The translations under genes and the position numbers were made by a program. A model generated the notes under the pieces. It ran no database searches. It saw only the letters and a program-made list of their open reading frames with translations, and was not told the origin of the DNA. A DNA stretch of 64,000 bases from Pseudoselenomonas ruminantium (lineage in GTDB: Bacteria; Bacillota; Negativicutes; Selenomonadales; Selenomonadaceae). The first letter of the stretch is position 1. Each line of letters begins with the position of its first letter. This document shows, piece after piece, positions 27,424-34,060 of the stretch. The stretch is taken from positions 24,457 through 88,456 of the forward strand of contig NZ_FRBC01000013.1 of the NCBI RefSeq assembly GCF_900142515.1. The letters run 5' to 3'.

Positions 27424-27441
27424 ACAGCCATCCCTGACTGT
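27424..27441 (-). promoter_or_regulatory. Leader hairpin presenting GGA in its loop: probable CsrA site (flagellin A)
   Basis: In the flagellin leader RNA the arms ACAGUC and GGCUGU form a six-pair stem (one G-U) around the loop AGGGAU. This is the classic CsrA target: a GGA in a hairpin loop with the flanks CAGGGAUG. A second GGA lies in the Shine-Dalgarno sequence (27391-27397). The hairpin is identical in the twin flagellin leader. csrA and fliW are encoded 10 kb upstream. CsrA binding is inferred from Bacillus hag regulation. Confidence 0.65.
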
Positions 27442-27474
27442 CGAAGACTTTATAATATGCAAATCTCCACATAA

Positions 27475-27501
27475 GCACGCAGCTGCTAGCTGACTGCCTG
27501 C
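27475..27501 (-). promoter_or_regulatory. Leader hairpin with invariant 11-base loop (flagellin A)
   Basis: On the minus strand GCAGGCAG pairs with CTGCGTGC (one internal G-G mismatch) around the loop TCAGCTAGCAG. The twin leader (33117-33141) has the same loop but a different stem that still pairs. The change of stem with conserved loop argues for a selected RNA structure. The loop contains the self-complementary GCTAGC. Role unknown. Confidence 0.55.
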
Positions 27502-27546
27502 TCTCCCTGTATTGATCCGCAGATTATCTTTTGCCTTACACTTTAT

Positions 27547-27572
27547 ATATCGGTATAAAACCAAAAGACTTA
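27547..27572 (-). promoter_or_regulatory. Sigma-28 (FliA/SigD) promoter of flagellin A
   Basis: On the minus strand TAAG (-35) is followed after 14 bases by ACCGATAT (-10), close to the Firmicute SigD consensus TAAA-N14/16-GCCGATAT. Transcription would start about 160 bases before the start codon, giving the structured leader. Confidence 0.85.
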
Positions 27573-30401
27573 AGCATTTTTTTTATTTTTTTCCAGCCAT
27601 TTTTGATAGGATTTCATCAGCAGGGTATTTCCACCAGCTTCACGAGCATGGTCAAAAGCTTCCCACGCCCCGGAATATTCCCCCAGATGATACAGGCACT
27701 GCCCGGCCGCCTGCCAAAAAGCACCATCAGCCTCCTCCTGCGGCACCTGAGACAAAAGTGCAAACGCGGACTGCCATTTTTCCTGCCGCATCATATCCCT
27801 GGTCAACTGCAGCCACAAATCTTTATTCGTCCGAGAAAATCCAGCAAAATCCACAATCTGTTCATCTGTACCATATGTCAGAACATAGTTCCACAGAATT
27901 TTATATACCGACCAATCACGAACATCTTCCCCCTTTGACAACTGCTGCCAGCATTCCTGCAGAGCCTGTGGCAACAGGCCAAACAACTGCTGCTCCACCT
28001 GTCTGATCATATGGCCGCGCCGGCCTTGCAGGCGCAGCAACAGCGCAATCATCAATTCTACATCAGCAGCCAGGCCTGCTTGTAGTTTTTCCACCAGCTG
28101 CGACCACTCACCGGATTGTAAGAGTTCATAATATTCCTGCCGCAATGGTTCTTGCTGTCCCTTTTCCTGTAACCGTCTGTGATAATACATATACAATGGC
28201 CCAAAGCCATTCCGTTCGCTGAAACGAGCTAAAAACCATAAATCCTGCACGGTATCTGTAAAATATGCCTGCAATTCTTCTATGAGGCAGGAACTATCCC
28301 CTGCCTGCCGCAGTTCGCAAAAAATCTCCAGCGCCACCTCCTCGCGGGGATCTAATCCCATCGCCGTCCTGCTGTCCTGCAAGGCCATTTCCCACTTGCC
28401 CTGTTTCCTCTCACAATCTGCCTTGACAGCATAGACCATAGCCTGTATATCACCGAAAGCCGAAGATTCACGCCCCTCATCATGCTGTGACAGATGACAG
28501 GCCCTTTCCAATAGTTCAACCGCCCTGTCATATTGTTCCAACTCATAGTACAACAGTCCCTGAACAGCTGCAAAATCCGGTATAGAAGGGAATTTCTTGC
28601 TTGCAGCTACTGCAAAATCCAATCTGTCCTGCAGAGGATCAGACAATGCCTTCATGCACAAAAGCACCATATAATACATATCCCCTTGAGTTCCCTTTCC
28701 CTGCAAAGGTGCCTCTATTGCCTGCAAAGCGTAAAATTCCGCCTGCTGATATTCTCCCAAGGTATAATAGCAATCTGCCAGATAACGGAAATGCTCCGGC
28801 TGCATCCCCCGTTCGTCCTTATCCTGAAGCAGCAATGCCAAATTGCGCTCCGTTTTTTCCAGAATTACGCTGCTGGAATACCCTGTATGAATAACCTCCA
28901 TACCAGGTTCTTCCCATGCAGTCAAGGATTTCCCCGTTATATCAAACAGATTCTCATGGACACGTCCCCGATAGCGTAATGTTGCTTTGTTGCGAAACAG
29001 GCGAACATTGCAAAAGTGCGAGATCTCCCGATAGCCATCATCCGCATCCACATTGGTTATGGTAACCCGCACCGCCTCTGCCTCAGGGTGCGTAACCTCA
29101 CAATAGGCCAGAAAACCACGCACCTGTTCCGGATGCGAAAAATATTCATCTGCATCCAAAAAAGCCACCCAGTCCCCCCGAACATATTGCAAAGCTTCAT
29201 TCCTGGCAGCAGCAAAATCTTCCTGCCATATATAATGATGCAGTTCTGCCTCTACCGCAAACTCGCAAGTCCTGTCTGTCGAACCGGTATCCAGCACAAT
29301 CCGCTGGCTGGCATATTTTCCCGCATTCACTAGCCAGCTGGAAATATTTTGCTCTTCATTCCGGACAATCACACAAGCTGTAATCGACAGTTGCTCCCCT
29401 ATTTCTGCCAGCCTGGAAAACTGCGCGCCCCGCTCTTGCCATTTTGCAGCCAGTTCCTCTGAAAAGACGGACGGTTCCATACCATGATAATCTTGCCCCA
29501 ACATACCCGCACGCTTCATCTCTTTGGCTGCTTCCACATATTGCCAGCCTGCTGCCAGACTTTCTGCCAATTCTGCATGGAACTCCGGCAGTTCAGGAAA
29601 ATCCCGGATTGCCAATTTCGCGATTCGCTGCCGCTCCCGACAATCCCGTTTATTTTCAGCCAGTTTTTCCAATAGCAGACGATAGGAACGGCTGGCATAA
29701 GTTTCGGCCTGTCGGCCTCTGGCAATATCCAAATAAGCATATTTCATAGCATTTCCGATATCTTCCATCCCATCGTAGGCTTCAGCCAGATAACCATAAT
29801 AAGACTCCGGATGTGAACTTTTTTCCATAGATTTCTGCAACATATCCAGATTACGACGTGCCTTAGCTGGGCCTAATTCTCCCGCATAACCAGTATGTAC
29901 AAGCAGCAACTCCTGTTCTGCCACACACGCCACCCCCTGAACTACCGCCCCAGCTTGTCGCAGTTCTTCATGAATAGCTCCCGTATACCGAAGATCTGTA
30001 CGAATACGGAAAATACGAGGTACATATAGTGCCATCATCACATGGTTCGCTGCATCTACATCCTGCCTGCGCACCAACAGCAGATTCGTATTCTCTGGCT
30101 GCCTCATGATGAGCGGCCGTAAGTTCATTACCGTGTCTGCATGAAAATATTCGTCCGCATCTAAAAATATAACCCAATCCCCTTGCAACTTGTCCAATGC
30201 AAAATTACGAGCAGCAGCAAAATCATCCCGCCAGGAAAAATGATAGACCTTCGCATTGGCCGCCCTTGCAATCTCTAAGGTATTATCCTGTGAACCAGTA
30301 TCCACGATTACGATTTCATCTGTCTGCCCTTTTATGCTATCCAGTGAACGTTGCAACGCTTCTGCTTCATCTCTGACAATATAACAACCAACTATTTTCA
30401 T
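27570..30401 (-). CDS. Tandem GT2 glycosyltransferase with long TPR tail
   Basis: A 943-residue cytosolic protein. GT2 domain 1 (about 1-200) has VGCYIVRDEAEALQRSL, IVIVDTGSQDNT and VIFLDADEYF. Domain 2 (about 345-560) has TACVIVRNEEQNISSWL, VLDTGSTDRTCEFA and VAFLDADEYF. TPR-like helices lie between the two and after the second (YRYLADCYYTLGEYQQAEFYA-type segments), and about 300 helical residues end the protein. It overlaps the upstream GT2 gene by four bases. The stop codon sits at the -35 of the flagellin A promoter. The chain may add two successive sugars to the flagellar glycan; specificity is unknown. Confidence 0.87.
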   Translation of the reverse strand: MKIVGCYIVRDEAEALQRSLDSIKGQTDEIVIVDTGSQDNTLEIARAANAKVYHFSWRDDFAAARNFALDKLQGDWVIFLDADEYFHADTVMNLRPLIMRQPENTNLLLVRRQDVDAANHVMMALYVPRIFRIRTDLRYTGAIHEELRQAGAVVQGVACVAEQELLLVHTGYAGELGPAKARRNLDMLQKSMEKSSHPESYYGYLAEAYDGMEDIGNAMKYAYLDIARGRQAETYASRSYRLLLEKLAENKRDCRERQRIAKLAIRDFPELPEFHAELAESLAAGWQYVEAAKEMKRAGMLGQDYHGMEPSVFSEELAAKWQERGAQFSRLAEIGEQLSITACVIVRNEEQNISSWLVNAGKYASQRIVLDTGSTDRTCEFAVEAELHHYIWQEDFAAARNEALQYVRGDWVAFLDADEYFSHPEQVRGFLAYCEVTHPEAEAVRVTITNVDADDGYREISHFCNVRLFRNKATLRYRGRVHENLFDITGKSLTAWEEPGMEVIHTGYSSSVILEKTERNLALLLQDKDERGMQPEHFRYLADCYYTLGEYQQAEFYALQAIEAPLQGKGTQGDMYYMVLLCMKALSDPLQDRLDFAVAASKKFPSIPDFAAVQGLLYYELEQYDRAVELLERACHLSQHDEGRESSAFGDIQAMVYAVKADCERKQGKWEMALQDSRTAMGLDPREEVALEIFCELRQAGDSSCLIEELQAYFTDTVQDLWFLARFSERNGFGPLYMYYHRRLQEKGQQEPLRQEYYELLQSGEWSQLVEKLQAGLAADVELMIALLLRLQGRRGHMIRQVEQQLFGLLPQALQECWQQLSKGEDVRDWSVYKILWNYVLTYGTDEQIVDFAGFSRTNKDLWLQLTRDMMRQEKWQSAFALLSQVPQEEADGAFWQAAGQCLYHLGEYSGAWEAFDHAREAGGNTLLMKSYQKWLEKNKKNA

Positions 30402-31534
30402 GGCTCAAGCCCTTTCTCAGCTGCCCACTGCCGATATTTTTGATATTTCATCAATACCACTTCACTATTGTCACAATAAGTCATAGCCTGCCTGAACCAA
30501 AACGCGGCTTCCTCTTCATCCTCATAATGCATGGCAATCTCCCCCAGCCTTGCCGCTACCTTAGCCGCAACCACAGGAGAAAAATATCCGTCCAACTGTC
30601 CCTTTGCCTGTCTTTCCTCATAACGAAGCAAAGCATCAATCAGCAACTGCCTAGCCTGTATCAACTGCCCCATGCCACAGAGAATCATCCCCTGTTCGCC
30701 GTAGAATTCCGGTATATCCGGATATTCCCGGCAGGCTTCCTGGGCAAAAGGCAGCATATCCTCATCTGGTCTGTGCAGAAAACGCATACATTCCAGTATC
30801 ATGTGATAAACATGCACCATGCCACCATAAACATAGCAATCTCCCCGTAAAAGAGACATTCCATGCTGCAACGCTTTCTCATATTCCTGCAAGCCGTAAT
30901 AACAATCCATCAAATATAGATCATAGCCTGGTTGCCACCCCTCTTCTCTTATGGATTGTTGAAGCAATCGCAGATTCCGCTGCGCCTTTGCTTCATTCAA
31001 TTCTTTCTTATATCCCGTATGGTAAAGATACCATTCCGTCGGTGCATAAGCTACCTGTAATTCTCCATTGTGTCTGGCTATATTTTCGTGTATCCTCCCC
31101 TTATACCGCAGATATGGCACATTGCGGAAAATACGCAGACACCAGTCTGTGCGCCAATCCTTTCTTTCTTTATCATTTTCAATATTATACCTCAAGAGTA
31201 AAATAGCATCCTTCTCTTTCTGTCCAGCCAAATAACACAATAATTTATCTTTATTCAGCGCAGAAGGAAAATATTCATCGGCATCCAGAAACAATATCCA
31301 TTCGCCCTGCGCTTGCTCAATGGCATAATTACGTGGTGCAGAAAAATCATCCTGCCAAGGAAAGTCGTAGACTCTGGCACCAATAGCTGCGGCAATCTCT
31401 TTCGTATTATCCTGGGAACCAGTATCCACGACCACCACCTCATCAGCAGCATCTTTTATGCTTGCCAAAGATACAGGCAGATTTTCTGCTTCATTTTTTA
31501 CCATATAACAAACAGATAACTCTATTTTTTGCAA
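30398..31534 (-). CDS. GT2 glycosyltransferase with TPRs
   Basis: A 378-residue protein with one GT2 domain (about 1-220): SVCYMVKNEAENLPVSL, VVVVDTGSQDNTKEIA and LFLDADEYF. TPR-like helices follow (LYLMDCYYGLQEYEKALQHG and beyond). The best start is a TTG at 31534 with GGGGGGAG seven bases upstream. The frame stays open to 31594, but the extra 20 residues do not look like family sequence. It is the first gene after the flagellin B terminator and is coupled to the following tandem GT2 gene. Part of the glycan-building set between the twin flagellins. Confidence 0.83.
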   Translation of the reverse strand: MQKIELSVCYMVKNEAENLPVSLASIKDAADEVVVVDTGSQDNTKEIAAAIGARVYDFPWQDDFSAPRNYAIEQAQGEWILFLDADEYFPSALNKDKLLCYLAGQKEKDAILLLRYNIENDKERKDWRTDWCLRIFRNVPYLRYKGRIHENIARHNGELQVAYAPTEWYLYHTGYKKELNEAKAQRNLRLLQQSIREEGWQPGYDLYLMDCYYGLQEYEKALQHGMSLLRGDCYVYGGMVHVYHMILECMRFLHRPDEDMLPFAQEACREYPDIPEFYGEQGMILCGMGQLIQARQLLIDALLRYEERQAKGQLDGYFSPVVAAKVAARLGEIAMHYEDEEEAAFWFRQAMTYCDNSEVVLMKYQKYRQWAAEKGLEP

Positions 31535-31643
31535 AATGCTCCCCCCTTCCCCTGTATATTTCGCCAATATTATGAAAAATACCTTCCACCTCATCCGCCA
31601 ACCCTATGGTCTGGTACCTTTGTCTCAAGAGGACGACTATATA

Positions 31644-31692
31644 AAAAACCGCCCCGAAGGGCGGTTTTTGGTAGTTTCGTTTATTAACGAAA
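31644..31692 (-). terminator. Rho-independent terminator behind flagellin B
   Basis: The same double hairpin as behind flagellin A. Arms AAAAACCGCCC and GGGCGGTTTTT enclose CGAA, preceded by the TTTCGTT/AACGAAA hairpin. The additional C-G pair compared with the twin is compensated on both arms. Confidence 0.9.
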
Positions 31693-31701
31693 GACTGTCG
31701 A

Positions 31702-33024
31702 TTACTGGAGCAGGCTGAGAACCGAGCTGCTGCTCTGGTTGGCCTGTGCCAGCATAGACTGAGCGGCCTGCAGAAGAACGTTGTTCTTCGTGTAGTTCGT
31801 CATTTCCTTCGCCATGTCGGCATCACGAATCGTGGATTCGGAAGCCTGAACGTTTTCGGAAGCCGTGGTCAAGTTGCTGCTGGTGTAGCTCAAACGAGAT
31901 TCAACGGAACCAATGGTGGTCTGCTGGTCAAGAGCTTTCTGGATAGCATTGTCCAGAACGTTGATAGCAGCGTTTGCTTTAACCTGCGTGGATACGTTCA
32001 GCGTTTCGCCATCGTCCCCCTTGAGGCCAAGAGCCGTGGAGCGCATATCCGTCAGGCCAACTTTGATAGCCTGGTTAGCCTTCGTGCCAACCTGGAATAC
32101 CATGGCGTTGTCTTCAGACTTGTTCTGGGCACGGATGGACTCCGTAAAGTTATCCAGTACAGCATTAGCAGACTTGTTGATAGCTCCCTTGTTGTTGGTG
32201 ATGCTGATGGTGAAGCCGGAAATCTGGCTGGATACACCAGCAGTCTTAGCCGTCAAGGTCATTGCACAGCCCTTATCAGCCGTATAGATCTTATTCTTGG
32301 AACCATCATAACCGATAAGAGAAGTCTTGTTAGCATTCAGTTCCAAAGCGTCCTTGAGCGTCTCTTTACCATTGTAAGCCGTCTTGCTCAAAATATCGCT
32401 CAACGACTGAGCACCAACACTGAAGGTAGTCGTGTAGGTCTTGCCCTGCTTCACATAAGAAATCGTTACATTATCCGTGCTATGAATGTTCAGGTTTTCA
32501 CCAGTACGACTCTTCAAGTTTGTCAGAGCAGAACCTTTAACCGTCCTAGCATCAAGGCTTTCATTCGTCATCGCCGTAGTCGTAGCGTTGGTCTTGTTGT
32601 TGTGAGAACCATCAACAAGATACTTGCCGTTGTAGGTGATGTTGGCGTTGTCATCGATCTGGTCGATGGACTGATCCAGCTCTTTCTGGATGGTCTGGCG
32701 GTCGCTGTCGGTGTTGGTATCGTTGGCTGCGTTGATGACTTTCTCTTTCAGGGTCTTCAGGATATCAACCGTGGAGCTTACAGCACCTTCGGCAACTTTC
32801 ATCATGGCGTTGCCGTTCTGGGTGTTGCTGTTAGCCTGATCGAGACCACGGATCTGGACGCGCATACGCTCGGATATTGCGTAACCGGAAGCGTCATCAG
32901 CTGCGCCATTGATCTTCATACCGGAAGATACTTTCTCCAGGCTCTTGGCCAGTGCGCTGGAGTTCTTGTTCAGCGTGTTCAGGGTCGAGATTGCCGACAT
33001 GTTGTTCTTTACTACCATAGACAT
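31702..33024 (-). CDS. fliC: Flagellin B (twin of the flagellin at 26060-27382)
   Basis: A 440-residue flagellin with the same length and the same D0/D1 sequences as flagellin A. It differs mainly at residues about 157-263, where substitutions cluster (for example LDARTVKGSALTNLKSRTGE). The reading frame continues 16 codons upstream into the leader, but the start at 33024, eight bases after AAGGAGG, aligns with the twin and gives the normal flagellin N-terminus MSMVVKNN. Sigma-28 promoter, two leader hairpins and double-hairpin terminator are all shared with the twin, which indicates a duplication or gene conversion of the whole transcription unit. It lies directly downstream of fliD-fliS-fliT, the usual hag position. 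Confidence 0.97.
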   Translation of the reverse strand: MSMVVKNNMSAISTLNTLNKNSSALAKSLEKVSSGMKINGAADDASGYAISERMRVQIRGLDQANSNTQNGNAMMKVAEGAVSSTVDILKTLKEKVINAANDTNTDSDRQTIQKELDQSIDQIDDNANITYNGKYLVDGSHNNKTNATTTAMTNESLDARTVKGSALTNLKSRTGENLNIHSTDNVTISYVKQGKTYTTTFSVGAQSLSDILSKTAYNGKETLKDALELNANKTSLIGYDGSKNKIYTADKGCAMTLTAKTAGVSSQISGFTISITNNKGAINKSANAVLDNFTESIRAQNKSEDNAMVFQVGTKANQAIKVGLTDMRSTALGLKGDDGETLNVSTQVKANAAINVLDNAIQKALDQQTTIGSVESRLSYTSSNLTTASENVQASESTIRDADMAKEMTNYTKNNVLLQAAQSMLAQANQSSSSVLSLLQ

Positions 33025-33064
33025 GATATTTTCCTCCTTGAATGTAGAAAAAATACTATTGATA

Positions 33065-33082
33065 ACAGCCATCCCTGACTGT
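33065..33082 (-). promoter_or_regulatory. Leader hairpin with GGA loop: probable CsrA site (flagellin B)
   Basis: Identical in sequence to the hairpin of flagellin A (arms ACAGUC/GGCUGU, loop AGGGAU), although the surrounding leader has diverged. A second GGA is in the Shine-Dalgarno sequence. An ATG inside the loop opens a frame into flagellin but lacks its own ribosome site. Confidence 0.65.
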
Positions 33083-33116
33083 CGAAAACAATATAATTAG
33101 CAAATCGTAACGTTTG

Positions 33117-33141
33117 TCCCTGGCTGCTAGCTGACCAGGAA
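33117..33141 (-). promoter_or_regulatory. Leader hairpin with invariant 11-base loop (flagellin B)
   Basis: On the minus strand TTCCTGG pairs with CCAGGGA (seven pairs, one G-T) around the loop TCAGCTAGCAG, which is identical to the loop in the flagellin A leader. The stem sequence differs but pairing is kept. A GGA triplet lies at the 3' edge of the stem. Confidence 0.55.
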
Positions 33142-33185
33142 TCTCCTTGTTTTGACTTGCTGATTACCTGTTCCTTACACTAAAG

Positions 33186-33211
33186 TTATCGTAGAAAAAA
33201 CGTAAAACTTA
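33186..33211 (-). promoter_or_regulatory. Sigma-28 promoter of flagellin B
   Basis: On the minus strand TAAG, 14 bases, TACGATAA. Spacing is the same as for flagellin A. An A-rich tract precedes the -35 in both promoters and may act as an UP-like element. Confidence 0.8.
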
Positions 33212-33262
33212 AGCATTTTTTTATTTTTTTTTACCCCATGCATATTCGCACAGGGTAAACTA

Positions 33263-33631
33263 TCAATATTTTTTATTGAAGATATTCCCCAAACTATTCA
33301 TATGCTGAATATCATAGGCATGGACACTGGCATTCTGCTGCCGGGAACGGTTGAGCCATGCTTTGGCTTTGTAGACCACCTGCATATCCAGCGGCTTGAT
33401 TCTCTGCACCAGCTCCTGACATTCCGGGGTCTTGCGATAGTCCTCGGTTTCCGGCAGGGCTTTCATGCGTTCCACAAGCTCAGTGCGCTGCTGCTCCAGT
33501 TCCAGGAATTCATCCACATCATCTTTGTCGATGAACTTCAGCATTTCCTGCGTCAATGTCAGATACATGTGCCAATTGGCCCGGGCCTGTTCCAACGGGG
33601 ATCTTTCCTTCTTATCCGTATCAGCCGACAT
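33263..33631 (-). CDS. fliT: FliT-like flagellar chaperone
   Basis: A 122-residue helical protein in the position of fliT, after fliS and before flagellin. The chosen ATG at 33631 has AAGGTG seven bases upstream and overlaps the fliS stop codon. The frame extends to 33664 without a better site. The helices NWHMYLTLTQEMLKFIDKDD and LELEQQRTELVERMKALPET resemble the FliT/FlgN-type four-helix pattern. FliT proteins hold the cap protein FliD before export. Sequence similarity in this family is low, so the name rests mainly on position and helical pattern. Confidence 0.7.
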   Translation of the reverse strand: MSADTDKKERSPLEQARANWHMYLTLTQEMLKFIDKDDVDEFLELEQQRTELVERMKALPETEDYRKTPECQELVQRIKPLDMQVVYKAKAWLNRSRQQNASVHAYDIQHMNSLGNIFNKKY

Positions 33632-34034
33632 AGCTATCACCTTGGACATTTCTGGTACCGCCATCCTGCCGGGCTTTTTTCATGGCCTGCATCCAGGCAT
33701 CCCTAAGCTCCTTGATTATATCGATAGCTTCCTGTACCAAAGCAGGGTCGCTTTTCATATTGCCTTCCACCAGACGGTCATAGCAATAATTGTACAGCGG
33801 CATCAACTGATGAGAAATCTCATAGTCCATATTCAGGGTTATGCGGAATTCGGAAATAATCTGCTGAGCTTTCTGCAGAGAGATATTAGCCTGTTCATAC
33901 TTCTTGGCCTCCACTGCTTCCTTGCCCTCGCCCATGAATTTCAAACAACCGTTGTAAAGCATCAAGGTCAGTGCTTCAGGTGTAGCCGTCATAATCTGCT
34001 GCCTTTTATAAGCTTCTGCTGCGTTATTTACCAT
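33621..34034 (-). CDS. fliS: Flagellin export chaperone FliS
   Basis: A 137-residue protein with the family pattern: NNAAEAYKRQQIMTATPEAL, LMLYNGCLKFMGEGKEAVE and SEFRITLNMDYEISHQLMPLYNY. FliS binds the C-terminal disordered part of flagellins in the cytoplasm and keeps them export-ready. In Bacillus it also connects to FliW release. It is located between fliD and the fliT-like gene. With seven flagellins in this window it has an unusually diverse set of clients. Confidence 0.95.
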   Translation of the reverse strand: MVNNAAEAYKRQQIMTATPEALTLMLYNGCLKFMGEGKEAVEAKKYEQANISLQKAQQIISEFRITLNMDYEISHQLMPLYNYCYDRLVEGNMKSDPALVQEAIDIIKELRDAWMQAMKKARQDGGTRNVQGDSYVG

Positions 34035-34060
34035 TCCTCTGCCTCCCTAGATTTTGCGCC

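Noticed and set aside
33025..33072. A 16-residue N-terminal extension of flagellin B starting inside the leader hairpin
   Set aside because: The twin gene has a frame change at the same place, the ATG has no ribosome site, and the start at 33024 has a perfect one and gives the normal flagellin N-terminus.
33230..33259. Inverted repeat TTTACCC/GGGTAAA behind fliT as terminator
   Set aside because: On the minus strand it is followed by an A-run and not a T-run, so it is not a normal intrinsic terminator for fliT; no other role could be supported.
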